A stretch of 64,000 bases of DNA from Chloroflexota bacterium. GTDB lineage: Bacteria; Chloroflexota; Limnocylindria; Limnocylindrales; CSP1-4. Under the pieces are notes generated by a model, which made no database searches, had not been told where the DNA came from, and was given only the letters and a program-made list of their open reading frames with translations. The position numbers were made by a program, and so were the translations under genes. Of this stretch, positions 9,096 to 18,293 are shown piece by piece. Numbering within the stretch: position 1 is the stretch's first letter; every line of letters begins with the position of its first letter. The stretch lies in NCBI GenBank assembly GCA_021786265.1, contig JAJYNP010000226.1, positions 1 to 64,000 on the forward strand. The letters run 5' to 3'.

Positions 9096-9482
9096 TCACC
9101 GCTCCGCGATGGCCACCTCCCTCGGCGTCAAGGGATCGAGCTCGTCCGTCTCCACCCCATCGATCGCGCAGGCGTCGCCGGCGAGCACCGCCAGGTCGAC
9201 CCCGGCGCAGGCCGGGCACATCGGGAAGTCATCGTCGACCTCGCTCACGCGTCCGCATCCGCGACACTCGACCCGCCCGGGCACGCGCTCCACCTCGAGC
9301 CGTGCCCCTGCGGCGGCCGTGCCGGGGGTGAGCAACTCCCAGTAGAAGCGGATCGAATCCTCGGTCACGCCCGACAGGACGCCGAGCTGCAGACGGACGG
9401 CGCGCAGCGGCCGGCTGCCCCGCGCGCGGCCCTCGGCCAGTGCGGCGTCCAGGATCCGTTGCGTTGCCGTCAGCTCATGCAC
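9096..9482 (-). CDS. hypA: Hydrogenase nickel insertion protein HypA
   Basis: A 128-residue nickel metallochaperone that delivers Ni to the hydrogenase large subunit. After the initiator it begins HELTATQRIL; the His next to the start is the nickel ligand of the family, which fixes the GTG at 9482 as the start. The zinc site is present as CRGCG and CPACAG about 20 residues apart. It overlaps the end of the upstream protease gene by eight bases and is the last gene of the hdr-mvh operon. The other Hyp factors (B, C, D, E, F) are not in the window and must be elsewhere. Confidence 0.93.
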   Translation of the reverse strand: MHELTATQRILDAALAEGRARGSRPLRAVRLQLGVLSGVTEDSIRFYWELLTPGTAAAGARLEVERVPGRVECRGCGRVSEVDDDFPMCPACAGVDLAVLAGDACAIDGVETDELDPLTPREVAIAER

Positions 9483-10032
9483 GGTCCGCACCCCCGTCCG
9501 CTGACCCGCCGGACTCCACCTGCAGCAATCGCAGCACCTCCGCCGCCGCACGCGGCACCGCATCGGCGACGGCCGGCGACAGCTCGTCGGTCACCTCGAC
9601 GTCGAGGTCCGCCTCGACGGCCACGATCCATGGCGCGCCGGGGAGCGTCGCGCCGAGCGCCCGGCCAAGGACGAGCGCCGCCGAGAGGGAGCTGTCGTGC
9701 GCCGACGCCAGGCGGTCGCGTCCCCGGTCGGGCAGGTCGTCCAGCCGCAGGCAGCGCACGGTCCCCGGCGGTCCGTCGCCGGTGGCGATGGCGTCGACGA
9801 GGATCGCCCGCTCGTAGCCGATGAGGCGCTCCATCAGGCGGAGGCCACCCAGCGACAGGCGGTCCACCTCGACGCGGTCCCCACCCGGGCAGCACTCCAC
9901 GCCGGCACCCGGCGCCCGGGCGTCGAGCAGCGCCTCGATCTCCTCGACGACCCGCCAGCCCACGCCGTCGTCGCCGAGAATCGGGTTCCCGAGACCCAGG
10001 ACGAGCGTCGTTCCCGCATGCGGCTCGCTCAT
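9475..10032 (-). CDS. [NiFe]-hydrogenase maturation endopeptidase (HyaD/HybD/HycI family)
   Basis: A 185-residue protease that removes the C-terminal tail of the hydrogenase large subunit after nickel insertion. The family start VLGLGNPILGDDGVGWRVVEEI is clear, including the nickel-sensing Glu/Asp positions, and VDAIATGDGPPGTV supplies the second metal-binding region. The substrate is evidently the large subunit encoded 22 bases upstream, which has a 27-residue tail after its last metal-binding His. The C-terminal 30 residues are Ala/Gly-rich and not conserved in the family. Confidence 0.92.
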   Translation of the reverse strand: MSEPHAGTTLVLGLGNPILGDDGVGWRVVEEIEALLDARAPGAGVECCPGGDRVEVDRLSLGGLRLMERLIGYERAILVDAIATGDGPPGTVRCLRLDDLPDRGRDRLASAHDSSLSAALVLGRALGATLPGAPWIVAVEADLDVEVTDELSPAVADAVPRAAAEVLRLLQVESGGSADGGADRA

Positions 10033-10054
10033 GGTCTGCCTCGCAGTCCCCGGC

Positions 10055-11545
10055 TCAGCAGTACTGCCGCAGCACGTCGACGATCGCGCCGTCGGCGTCG
10101 TGGATGGTGACCTCGAGCGGCATCTGCCCCGGCAGCGAGTGCGTCGCGCACCCGAAACAGGGGTCGTACGAGCGGAACGCCATCTCGATGCGGTTGAGCA
10201 TCCCGTCGGTCACCACCGTGCCCGCCTTGATGAAGCTCTGGGCGGCGCGCCGGACCGACATCGAGATCGGCGCGTAGTTGTTGGTCGTGCCCACCACCAG
10301 GTTGACCCGCGTCAGCAGCCCGCGTTCGTCGGTCCAGTAGTGATGGGTGAGCGTGCCCCGCGGCGCCTCGACCGTCCCCACGCCCTCGGTCGGAGTCTCG
10401 GTGGGGACGGCCCGCACATCGTCCGAGGCGATCTCCGGGTCGGTGGCGAGTTCGAGCATGCGTTCGGCGGCGTACAGCAGCTCGATCAGCCTCGCCCAGT
10501 GCGTGGCGAGCCGGTTGTGCACCATGCCGTGGCGACCGGATGGCGACGGCTCGGGCGCGAGCGTGGCGAAGAAGCGCTCGAACTCGGCCTGGGCCAGCGG
10601 CGTGGCCATCCCGTCCGCGACGTTCAGCCGCGCCAGCGGCGACGCGACGTAGACCCCCGAGTCCTTGCCGTCGACGAAACCCTTCCACCCCACCCGCTTC
10701 AGGTAGGGGAACTTCAGGTAGGTCCACGGCTCGACGCGCTCGGCGATCCAGTCGGTGTACTCGGCGGGCTCGTAGGTCCCCAGCGGCTCACCGTCGGGGG
10801 CAACGACGCGCACCCGGCCGTCGTAGAAGTTGGGCCGCTGCCCGTCGTCGACCAGCCCCATGTAGTACGTGCGGTCGGTGTAGGCCTCGCCGGTGAGCAG
10901 GTCGCGGTACCCCGCGTCGTTCAGCACGATCTGGTCGAAGAGCTGGAGGCTGCCCCGGGCGAACTCGATCGCCCAGCGACCGATCTCCTCGATCTCGGCC
11001 CGTTCCGCCTCGGTGATCGACCTGGTCATCCCCCCGGGGACGGCGGTCACGGGGTGGACGCCACGGCCGCCGATGATCTCGATCACGCGATGGCCCGAGC
11101 GACGCGCCTGGATGACCCGCCCGCCGATCTCCAGCCCAACCTTGCGCACCACGCCCAGGATGCTCCGCTCGGCGACCGGTGCGTCGGGCCCCACGATGAA
11201 GTCGGGGCCCCCGAGCGCGTAGAAGTGCGTGGTGTGATCGGTGAAGTAGAAGCCGCTGTAGAGCAGCTCGCGGAGCAGGCGCGCCGGTCGGGGTGGCGTG
11301 ACGTGGTAGACGGCGTCCGCCGCCTTGGCCGCCGCCATGTGGTGCGCCTCCGGGCACACGCCGCAGATGCGGTTGGTGAGGACCGGCATCTCCTCCACCG
11401 GCCGGCCCACGCAGAACCGCTCGAAGCCGCGGAGTTCCGGGATCTGGAAGTACGTGTTGGCGACGTCGCCGCGCTCGTCCAGGAAGATCTCGATCTTGCC
11501 GTGTCCCTCGAGACGGGTGATCGGGTCGATGGTGATGCGTTGCAT
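10055..11545 (-). CDS. mvhA: [NiFe]-hydrogenase large subunit, group 3c (MvhA-like)
   Basis: A 496-residue catalytic subunit that oxidises or evolves H2. Nickel ligands are in RICGVCP (Cys61, Cys64) and DPCFGCATH (Cys463, Cys466), with His469 as the maturation cleavage point. The 27 residues after His469 should be removed by the protease encoded downstream. The pattern with PELRGFERF near residue 38, and a genomic context of mvhD, mvhG and hdrABC, place it with heterodisulfide-reductase-linked cytosolic hydrogenases. Oxygen-tolerance features of membrane-bound group 1 enzymes would not apply. No membrane anchor or export signal is present, so the enzyme is cytoplasmic. Confidence 0.92.
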   Translation of the reverse strand: MQRITIDPITRLEGHGKIEIFLDERGDVANTYFQIPELRGFERFCVGRPVEEMPVLTNRICGVCPEAHHMAAAKAADAVYHVTPPRPARLLRELLYSGFYFTDHTTHFYALGGPDFIVGPDAPVAERSILGVVRKVGLEIGGRVIQARRSGHRVIEIIGGRGVHPVTAVPGGMTRSITEAERAEIEEIGRWAIEFARGSLQLFDQIVLNDAGYRDLLTGEAYTDRTYYMGLVDDGQRPNFYDGRVRVVAPDGEPLGTYEPAEYTDWIAERVEPWTYLKFPYLKRVGWKGFVDGKDSGVYVASPLARLNVADGMATPLAQAEFERFFATLAPEPSPSGRHGMVHNRLATHWARLIELLYAAERMLELATDPEIASDDVRAVPTETPTEGVGTVEAPRGTLTHHYWTDERGLLTRVNLVVGTTNNYAPISMSVRRAAQSFIKAGTVVTDGMLNRIEMAFRSYDPCFGCATHSLPGQMPLEVTIHDADGAIVDVLRQYC

Positions 11546-11564
11546 GGTGCCGTCCTGCTCCCCG

Positions 11565-12578
11565 TCACTGCTTCCGGTCGTCGGCCCACGCCGCCCGGCC
11601 GGCGCGCAGCAGCGACCTGGCCAGGTTGAAGCGGTAGAACTGGCCGGCCGGGTCCGGGATGCCGTCGAGGACGCGGTCGATCGCGGCCGGGTCGCCCGCG
11701 TCGATCACCGAGGCGAAGGCCGACATCAGCCGCGCCCCGAAGTCGACCACGCCGTCGGCCGGTCCGTAGCACCCGATGCACTGGGCGCCGGCGGCCGGGC
11801 AGAGCGCCCCGCACCCGTCGCGCGTGGCCGGTCCATTGCAGGGGATCCCCTGTTCGAGCAGGCACAGCGTGGGATCGAGCCGCGGGAGCGACTGGATCCG
11901 GGCGAACGACGCGATGCTCTTGGCGTGCCGCTCGCGGCCGCATTCGTCGCAGACGGTGGAGTGCCCCGCACCCAGCACGGACCCGGCCGGCGGGAGTTGG
12001 GCCCTGCCGGCGATCGCGGCGATGGCGAGATCGAGGACGGCCGCGATCTGGTGCGGCTCCGGCGGACACCCGGGGACGTAGTAGTCGACGCGCACGACCT
12101 GGTCGAGCGTCCGGACCGTGGGACAGAACTCGGGGATGTGAAGCTCGCCCTCGGGCACCGTCACGGAGGGCAGCGGCCGGACGTGCTGCGGGTTGTCCGT
12201 GGAGACGGACTCGTAGGCGGCATCGAAGATGGCGCTCCGGCTGGACAGGTTCGCGAGCCCGGGGATGCATCCCTCGCCGGCGCACGACCCGAAGGCGACC
12301 AGCAGCTGCGACTTGCGTCGCAGCAGGTGCGCCAGCTCCTCGTTCTCGCTGTTGCGGATGCTGCCGCTGAAGAGGGTGAGGGCGATCGAGCCGTCCGGCA
12401 GCGCCTCGACGTCGCGGTACTTGGCGTCCATCGCGACCGGCCAGAACACCACGTCGAAGGCCGCGTCCAGCTCCAGGACCTTGGCGCCGGTGTTCAGCAC
12501 GGCGATGTCGCACCCCCCGCAGGAGGCCGCCCAGTACATGGCGAACTTCGGCTTCCCGTTCCCGGGCGTGGCGCTCAT
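11565..12578 (-). CDS. mvhG: [NiFe]-hydrogenase small subunit (MvhG-like)
   Basis: A 337-residue electron-transfer subunit carrying iron-sulfur clusters. The proximal cluster ligands start at WAASCGGCDIAVLN (about residues 17-30) and continue with FGSCAGEGCIPG and PGCPPEP. Further Cys come from CDECGRERHAKS, CNGPATRDGCGALCP and CIGCYGP, which fits three clusters. There is no twin-arginine signal peptide, consistent with a cytosolic enzyme. The ATG overlaps the stop of the upstream mvhD gene (ATGA), and the gene ends 19 bases before mvhA. The frame extends further upstream as an artefact of the mvhD gene. Confidence 0.92.
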   Translation of the reverse strand: MSATPGNGKPKFAMYWAASCGGCDIAVLNTGAKVLELDAAFDVVFWPVAMDAKYRDVEALPDGSIALTLFSGSIRNSENEELAHLLRRKSQLLVAFGSCAGEGCIPGLANLSSRSAIFDAAYESVSTDNPQHVRPLPSVTVPEGELHIPEFCPTVRTLDQVVRVDYYVPGCPPEPHQIAAVLDLAIAAIAGRAQLPPAGSVLGAGHSTVCDECGRERHAKSIASFARIQSLPRLDPTLCLLEQGIPCNGPATRDGCGALCPAAGAQCIGCYGPADGVVDFGARLMSAFASVIDAGDPAAIDRVLDGIPDPAGQFYRFNLARSLLRAGRAAWADDRKQ

Positions 12579-13159
12579 GCGATCACCCCCGGATCGACCG
12601 GCGGTGTGCACCCGGCGTCCCCGTCGGTGGGCGCCGGTGGTGCGGACGGCCAGTCCAGCGGGCCCAGCGCACGCACCTGCTCGACGAACGTCGTGACCTC
12701 CCGTGCGAAGATGGCGCCTTCGCCCGCGCTCGCCCAGGTGAGCCGCAGGCGACCCGGCTCGATGCCGAACTGCTCGAGCGTGCGCTGGAGCAGCTGGTAG
12801 CGCCGCATCGTCTTGAAGTTCTGGTCGACGTAGTGGCAGTCGCCGGGGTGGCAGCCGCTGATCATTACGCCGTCGGCGCCCTCCGCGAACGCCTTCAGCA
12901 CGAAGGTCGGGTCCAGCCGGCCGGAGCACATCAGGCGGATGAGGCGGATGTTCGGTGGGTACTTCATGCGGGACGTGCCGGCCAGGTCGGCCGCCCGGTA
13001 GCTGCACCAGTTGCAGGTGAAGCCGATGACGACCGGCTCGAAGACCTCGCCGGTCTCGGTCGGTCGAGCCACGCCGGGGGTGGCCGCGGGCTCGGGTGCC
13101 TCGGCGCCGTTCACCGGCGCCGCGAGCGTCCCGGGCTCGCGCAGGACCGTGGCGCTCAT
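12575..13159 (-). CDS. mvhD: Hydrogenase/heterodisulfide reductase linker subunit MvhD
   Basis: A 194-residue [2Fe-2S] protein that passes electrons from the hydrogenase to HdrA. Conserved cysteines appear in GFTCNWCSYRAADLAG, IRLMCSGRLDP and MISGCHPGDCHY, in the order known for MvhD. The first 45 residues are a Pro/Ala/Glu-rich extension not needed by the family, so a shorter protein is conceivable, but no better start was seen. It overlaps hdrA upstream and mvhG downstream by four bases each, so the three proteins are likely made in step. Confidence 0.93.
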   Translation of the reverse strand: MSATVLREPGTLAAPVNGAEAPEPAATPGVARPTETGEVFEPVVIGFTCNWCSYRAADLAGTSRMKYPPNIRLIRLMCSGRLDPTFVLKAFAEGADGVMISGCHPGDCHYVDQNFKTMRRYQLLQRTLEQFGIEPGRLRLTWASAGEGAIFAREVTTFVEQVRALGPLDWPSAPPAPTDGDAGCTPPVDPGVIA

Positions 13160-15255
13160 GCGGGCACCGCCTCTCGCTCGGGCTCGCGGGCGGCGGTCTG
13201 CAGCAGCAGGCCCTCGATCTGCGAGAGGATCTGCTCGTTGCTGAACACGGTGCCGCTGATGGCGCCGGCGGGACACGCCGCCACGCAGGTGCCGCAGCCC
13301 TGGCACAGCGCCGGGTTGATCTCGGTGACCATGCGGTCCTCGTGGAAGGCGATGGCGCCGAACGGGCAGAGGTTGTTGCAGATGCGGCAGCCCGAGCACA
13401 TCGACGCGTCGACGGATGCCCGCACCGGCTCCAGCGCGATCTCGCCCTGCTGGATCCGGCCGAGCACCCGGGCCGACGCGGCGGCGCCCTGCGCCACCGT
13501 GGTGGGGATGTCCTTCGGACCCTGCACCGCGCCGGCCACCAGGACGCCCTCGGTCATGGTGGCGACCGGGTCCAGCTTCGGGTGCCGCTCGATCATCCAG
13601 CCCTCGTAGCTGCAGGAGATGCCGAACTTCTTGGCCACCTCCCTCGCGTCGGCCTGTGGCTCGAGTCCCGCGGAGAGGATCACCATGTCGACAGGGATCC
13701 GGCGCTGGCGGCCGGCGAGGGTGTCCTCCACGTGGACCACCAGCTTCCCCTCCTCCTCGGGGGTGCGCGCGCCGTCGCTGACCTCCGCGACCTTGCCGCG
13801 GACGAAGACGGTGCCTTCGTCGAGGAGCCGCTGGTAGAACTCGTCGTAGCCCTTCGAGGGCGTCCGCATGTCGATGTAGAACTCGTAGACGGTGGCGCCG
13901 GTGTGCTCCTTCACCAGGTGCGCGAACTTGAGGCTCTGCATGCAGCAGATGGAGGAGCAGTAGCTGTTGTAGGCGCGATCGCGGCTGCCCACGCAGTGGA
14001 CGATGCCCACCGTCTTCGGCTCGGTCACCCCGTCGCGGAGGACCACCCGCCCCCCGGTGGGCCCGGCCGCGTTGGAGAGACGCTCGAACTCCAGGCTGGT
14101 GAACACGTTGGGCAGCCGGCCGTAGCCGTACTGCGGGATCCGCCGCGCGTCAAACAGCTTGAAGCCGGTGGCCAGGACGATGTTGCCCACCTCGACGGTG
14201 AGGATCTCGTCCTCCTGGTCGAACCGGATCGACTGGGGCGGGCAGAACTTCTCGCACGCGCGGCAGGTGCCCTTGAGGTAGTACGTGCAGTGCTCCCGGT
14301 CGATCACCGGGTACTTGGGCACGGCCTGGGCGAACGGCACGTAGATCGCCTTCCGGTAGCCCAGCCCCGCCTCGAACTGGGTGTCGATGACGTTGACCGG
14401 GCACTTCTCCCAGCAGACGCCGCAGCCCGTGCACGTCGACTCGTCGACCTGGCGGGCGCGCCGCCGGATCTCCACGGTGAAGTTGCCCACGTACCCGGAG
14501 ACGCGTTCGACCTCGCTGTAGGTGAGCAGCGTGATGTTCGGGTGGGTGCCGGCCTCGACCATCCGCGGGGTCAGGATGCAGGCCGAGCAGTCCAGCGTCG
14601 GGAACGTCTTGTCGAACTGGGCCATGTGTCCGCCCAGCGACGGCTCGCGTTCCACGAGATAGACGGGGTGCCCGGCGTTGGCGATCTCGAGCGCCGCGGA
14701 GATGCCGCCGATCCCGCCACCCACGACCAGGGTCGCCGGATGGATGGGGACCCGCAGCGGCTTCAGCTCCTCGTCGTGCCGGACACGCTCCACCCCACCC
14801 GCGACGATTGCCCTGGCCTTCTCAGTGGCCGCGGCCCGATCGGTGTGGACCCAGGAGTCCTGCTCGCGAATGGAGACGAGCTCGCAGAGGTACGGGTTCA
14901 GCCCGGCGTTCTCGCAGGCGGTGCGGAAGGTCCGTTCGTGCAGGTGGGGCGAGCAGGCCGCCACCACCACCCGGTTGATGTGGCGCTCCCGGATGTCTCG
15001 TTCGATGAGTTCCTGCCCCAGGCTGGAGCACATGAACCGGTAGTCCCTGGCGACCGTGACGCCACGGCTGCCCAGGTTCGCGGCGGCCCAGTCGCGGACC
15101 GCCTCGACATCGACCGTGCCGGCGATGTTGCTGCCGCAGTGGCAGACGTAGACGCCGATCCGCAGGTCGGCCCCGTGCACGGGGGTCGGGTCCGACGGAG
15201 CCGTCATGCCGAGGCTCGCAGCCTTCTCGGCGCTCACCGTCTTCTCGGGGTTCAC
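13156..15255 (-). CDS. hdrA: Heterodisulfide reductase subunit A (HdrA), FAD and iron-sulfur
   Basis: A 699-residue flavoprotein that in methanogens is the site of electron bifurcation. In order: an N-terminal GVYVCHCGSNIAG region, the FAD fold VVGGGIGGISAALE (about 177-190), LDCSACILTPRM, a ferredoxin motif CTGCGVCWEKCP (275-286), CTYYLKGTCRACEKFCP (323-339), a second flavin region, and two C-terminal ferredoxin clusters CSGCRICNNLCP and CQGCGTCVAACP. The GTG at 15255 is chosen because it overlaps the hdrB stop (GTGA). The position occupied by selenocysteine in some archaea has a normal Cys-rich SICCMQS. All expected clusters are present. Confidence 0.95.
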   Translation of the reverse strand: MNPEKTVSAEKAASLGMTAPSDPTPVHGADLRIGVYVCHCGSNIAGTVDVEAVRDWAAANLGSRGVTVARDYRFMCSSLGQELIERDIRERHINRVVVAACSPHLHERTFRTACENAGLNPYLCELVSIREQDSWVHTDRAAATEKARAIVAGGVERVRHDEELKPLRVPIHPATLVVGGGIGGISAALEIANAGHPVYLVEREPSLGGHMAQFDKTFPTLDCSACILTPRMVEAGTHPNITLLTYSEVERVSGYVGNFTVEIRRRARQVDESTCTGCGVCWEKCPVNVIDTQFEAGLGYRKAIYVPFAQAVPKYPVIDREHCTYYLKGTCRACEKFCPPQSIRFDQEDEILTVEVGNIVLATGFKLFDARRIPQYGYGRLPNVFTSLEFERLSNAAGPTGGRVVLRDGVTEPKTVGIVHCVGSRDRAYNSYCSSICCMQSLKFAHLVKEHTGATVYEFYIDMRTPSKGYDEFYQRLLDEGTVFVRGKVAEVSDGARTPEEEGKLVVHVEDTLAGRQRRIPVDMVILSAGLEPQADAREVAKKFGISCSYEGWMIERHPKLDPVATMTEGVLVAGAVQGPKDIPTTVAQGAAASARVLGRIQQGEIALEPVRASVDASMCSGCRICNNLCPFGAIAFHEDRMVTEINPALCQGCGTCVAACPAGAISGTVFSNEQILSQIEGLLLQTAAREPEREAVPA

Positions 15256-16247
15256 CGCGCCGCCTCGTCGCGATCCGGCATCACCGGCATCGGCAATGCG
15301 GGCCCCCTGGGCCGCGCCGGCCGCCGTACCCTGGCGGGAGCCGCCTCCGGCTCCGGCTCGTCCGAGATGTGCGCGAGCGCCGGGCGCGCGTCCACGACCT
15401 CGCGCCCGAAGCCGGCGGCCTCCGGCGCAAGGCCGAACGCCAGACCGATCACCTGGGTGAAGAACACGATCGGCATGTGGTAGGTGGTCCGGAAATGGGC
15501 GTTCATCTCGCCCTGGAAGGCATCGATGTTCATCTGGCACATCGGGCAGACGGTGACCATCATGTCGGCGCCCGCCCGTTCGGCCGCGTCCACCAGGCGC
15601 CGGATCATGCCGAACGCGGTGGAGGGGCCGATCTGCGTCATGTGCCCGCCGCAGCAGTCGGTCTTCAACGGGAACTCGACGACGTCGGCCCCCAGCGCGG
15701 CGAGCAGGCGATCCAGCTCGCGCGGGTGCTCGTGGTCGGTCCAGCGCCCGTCGTAGTCCGGCCGCGGCACCATGCAGCCGAGATACGGCGCGAGCTTCAA
15801 CCCGCGCAGGGGCCGCGTGACGTGGCTCCGCACGGCGTCGAGGCCCACCTCGTGGACGATCACGTCCAGGAGGTGCCGCACCCTGACCGAATCCGGCGTG
15901 TAGTGCAGGCCGCCGGCGGCCAGGGCCTCGTTGACCCTGGCGCCGAACTCGACGCTCTCGGCCATCGCGTGGTTGGCCTTCGACAGGTTCAGGAAACAGG
16001 CACTGCACGGCGCCACGAGCGTGTCGGTGCCGTTGCGCGCACGCTCCGCGAGCGCCAGGTTGCGGGCGATCAGTGCGTACGCGGGGAGCCGGCTCAGGCC
16101 CAGGTACTCGGTGGCCCCGCAGCAGTTCCAGTCGTCGATCTCGTGCAGGTCGATCCCGAGCGGCCCCGTGATGGCGTCGAGGGAGTCGCGGTAGGAACGC
16201 GCGCTGCTGTCCATGGAGCAGCCGGGGTAGTAGATGTAGCCGCTCAT
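15252..16247 (-). CDS. hdrB: Heterodisulfide reductase subunit B (HdrB), two CCG domains
   Basis: A 331-residue catalytic subunit that in methanogens reduces the CoM-S-S-CoB disulfide at two noncubane [4Fe-4S] clusters. Both CCG motifs are complete: Cys10, Cys42-Cys43 and Cys81/Cys84 in the first; Cys158, Cys198-Cys199 and Cys234/Cys237 in the second. The start YIYYPGCSMD is typical. A 40-residue Pro/Arg-rich tail after position 290 is unusual. The ATG overlaps the hdrC stop, and its own stop overlaps the hdrA GTG. As this organism is not a methanogen, the physiological disulfide or other acceptor is unknown. Confidence 0.94.
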   Translation of the reverse strand: MSGYIYYPGCSMDSSARSYRDSLDAITGPLGIDLHEIDDWNCCGATEYLGLSRLPAYALIARNLALAERARNGTDTLVAPCSACFLNLSKANHAMAESVEFGARVNEALAAGGLHYTPDSVRVRHLLDVIVHEVGLDAVRSHVTRPLRGLKLAPYLGCMVPRPDYDGRWTDHEHPRELDRLLAALGADVVEFPLKTDCCGGHMTQIGPSTAFGMIRRLVDAAERAGADMMVTVCPMCQMNIDAFQGEMNAHFRTTYHMPIVFFTQVIGLAFGLAPEAAGFGREVVDARPALAHISDEPEPEAAPARVRRPARPRGPALPMPVMPDRDEAAR

Positions 16248-16834
16248 GACGCGGCCTCCAGGTCCTTCGCCCGGGCCAGGATCCGCCTGAGGCCGCTCAT
16301 GCCGTGGATGCGACGGGGGGGCAGGATCCCCATCCGCCCGCTGCGCAGCATGCTGATCCCCATCGGGGCCATCGCGGGCAAGCGAGTGAGGTAGTGGCGC
16401 AGGTAGTGGCGCGCCGTGAGGCCCACCTCGAAGCTGCGCCCGAACGTCTCCACGTTCCAGACGAAGGCCTTCGAGAAGTCGGGCGCGGTGGAGCTCGCGT
16501 ACGCGTGGCTGGCCACCGCCATGTTCTTCAGCGTATACATCACGTCGGTGATGCGCACCTCCTGCGGGCAGCGGACGGTGCAGAAGTAGCAGGAGACGCA
16601 CATCCAGGGGGTGTTGCTGGCCAGCACCTGCTCGCGCATGCCCGCGCCGATCAGGGCGAACAGCGCGCGGGGGGTGTGGTCCATGTCGTCCGCCGACGGG
16701 CACGAGCCGCCACAGGTGCCGCACTGGATGCACTTGTCGAGTCGGCACGTCACGCCGGTGCGCGCGATCACCTCATCGAGGAACTCGCGGCCGGGTCGCC
16801 CGACCGCGGGCTGTGCCAGCTGGACCTGGGTCAC
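16244..16834 (-). CDS. hdrC: Heterodisulfide reductase subunit C (HdrC)
   Basis: A 196-residue iron-sulfur protein that carries electrons from HdrA to HdrB. Two [4Fe-4S] motifs are complete: CIQCGTCGGSCP (Cys35, 38, 41, 45) and CVSCYFCTVRCP (Cys79, 82, 85, 89). The C-terminal half is helical with many His/Arg, and has no transmembrane segment. The GTG at 16834 follows AGGAGG by six bases, the strongest ribosome binding site of the operon, and marks this as the first gene. The promoter must lie in the 205 bases before it, but no clear -35/-10 pair was recognised. Confidence 0.93.
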   Translation of the reverse strand: MTQVQLAQPAVGRPGREFLDEVIARTGVTCRLDKCIQCGTCGGSCPSADDMDHTPRALFALIGAGMREQVLASNTPWMCVSCYFCTVRCPQEVRITDVMYTLKNMAVASHAYASSTAPDFSKAFVWNVETFGRSFEVGLTARHYLRHYLTRLPAMAPMGISMLRSGRMGILPPRRIHGMSGLRRILARAKDLEAAS

Positions 16835-16980
16835 CTGCCACCTCCTGCTTGTTCTCGCGCGGCAATCGTTTCGCCGGGGTCAGGGAGGGGCAAGGGGACG
16901 CAGGCGCCATGCGACCAGGGCCGGTTGGGGGCAGGGGGTGGGGATAACGGGGGGGCCGCCGGGGTGCCGAGCGGAGGGTG

Positions 16981-17016
16981 GGCGGCCGGGGGCGGCGGCC
17001 GGGGGCGGCGGCCGCC
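16981..17016. repeat. 13-base GC tandem repeat upstream of hdrC
   Basis: The unit GGCGGCCGGGGGC is repeated about 2.8 times between the divergently spaced hdrC promoter region and the end of the next minus-strand gene. All bases are G or C. It could form strong secondary structure in read-through RNA from the saccharopine-dehydrogenase-like gene. Confidence 0.6.
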
Positions 17017-17039
17017 TCGTCGAGACTCAGCCGGGCGGA

Positions 17040-18293
17040 TCAGGCGCGCAATGCCTCCGGCGCGGCGACCGGCCGGTGGGTGCCGGGGTCCCGCTCCTCG
17101 ATCGCATGGTGGATGCCGTACCTGTCCATCACGGCCAGGTATGGATCGGGATCGAACGCCTCGGGTCCGAGCACGCCCTCGCCCTTCCAGGCACCCTCCG
17201 CCAGCATCTCCATCGCGACGACCGGGTTGAAGCCCGTCTGGTACCCGACCACCTGGAGCCCGAACCGCCGCATCGTCTCCCGGGCGTCGGACATCTGGTA
17301 CAGGTAGACCTCGCGCGGTCGACCGCCCCTGGTTCCCGTCACGAGCGTGCCCACGATGGCCCGTCCGACCATCCTGTCGCCGATCGTGGCCGGGTCGGGC
17401 GTCACGGCCGCCACGACATCGCGCGGCGAGACCTCCACGCCCCCCACCCGCACCTTCTCCTTGCTGTCCAGGCCGAGCGCGTGGAGCATCTTCAGCGTCT
17501 CGATGAATTCGCTCCCGAGCGCGTACTTGAAGGTCGCCTTCCGGCAGTCGATCCAGCGCGGGACGAGCAGCACCTCCTCGTGCTCCACGTGCACGCACTC
17601 GACGGGGCCCACGCCCTCGGGGAAGACGAACATCTCCGGCTCGGCGAACGGCTCGACGGTGTACCAGCCGCGGCCGCGCTCCCAGATGACGGGCGGATTC
17701 AGGCACTCCTCGATGGTGGTCCAGATCGAGAAGACGGTGGCGAAGGGGTAGCCCTCGATGCGAAGGTCGCCGCCGTCACGAACGTTGACCTCGTGGACCT
17801 CGTCGAAGAGATGCACGGCCGCATATTTCGCGAACACGTCCGACAGGCCGGGATCCATGCCCATGCCCACGAGCGCGAGCCGGCCTCGATCGCGCCAGGC
17901 CTGGTCCCTCGCGAACTGCTCGTCGCCGAGCTTGACCCCGGTCTCACGGTAGGGATCGCTGGGGTGGGGGGCCGACAGGCTCACCGCCATGTCCAGGTAG
18001 TCGACGCCGGCGTCGAACGCGCCATCGAAGATGGGCATCACGAACCGGGGGTCGACGGCATTCACCACGAGATCCACGCCGTGACGTGACGCGGCGCCGG
18101 CCACCGCGGCACGATCCGAGGCGTCGATGCGCTCGGCAGTGAAGACCGGATCGCCGCCCGCGGCGGACGCCACCCGGCGCGCACGGTCCACGTCGTAGTC
18201 GGCGACGACCATCCGCTCCAGCCAGGGCCGACCCCCGCTGAGCCTGGCGATCGCCTCGCCGACGGTCCCGGCTCCGACCAGCAGCACCTTCAT
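17040..18293 (-). CDS. Saccharopine dehydrogenase family protein
   Basis: A 417-residue NAD(P)-dependent oxidoreductase. The dinucleotide-binding start [18 protein letters not shown] is followed by an acidic residue in VADYDVDRA, and [16 protein letters not shown] and [12 protein letters not shown] match the saccharopine reductase/carboxynorspermidine dehydrogenase group. The exact substrate is uncertain; relatives act in lysine breakdown, lysine synthesis or polyamine formation. AGGAGAG stands five bases before the ATG. It is transcribed toward the hdr operon but separated from it by about 200 GC-rich bases, and no lysine pathway partner is nearby. Confidence 0.85.
   Translation of the reverse strand: MKVLLVGAGTVGEAIARLSGGRPWLERMVVADYDVDRARRVASAAGGDPVFTAERIDASDRAAVAGAASRHGVDLVVNAVDPRFVMPIFDGAFDAGVDYLDMAVSLSAPHPSDPYRETGVKLGDEQFARDQAWRDRGRLALVGMGMDPGLSDVFAKYAAVHLFDEVHEVNVRDGGDLRIEGYPFATVFSIWTTIEECLNPPVIWERGRGWYTVEPFAEPEMFVFPEGVGPVECVHVEHEEVLLVPRWIDCRKATFKYALGSEFIETLKMLHALGLDSKEKVRVGGVEVSPRDVVAAVTPDPATIGDRMVGRAIVGTLVTGTRGGRPREVYLYQMSDARETMRRFGLQVVGYQTGFNPVVAMEMLAEGAWKGEGVLGPEAFDPDPYLAVMDRYGIHHAIEERDPGTHRPVAAPEALRA

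Noticed and set aside
13156..15255. Selenocysteine codon in hdrA
   Set aside because: The frame has no internal TGA; the relevant position encodes Cys.
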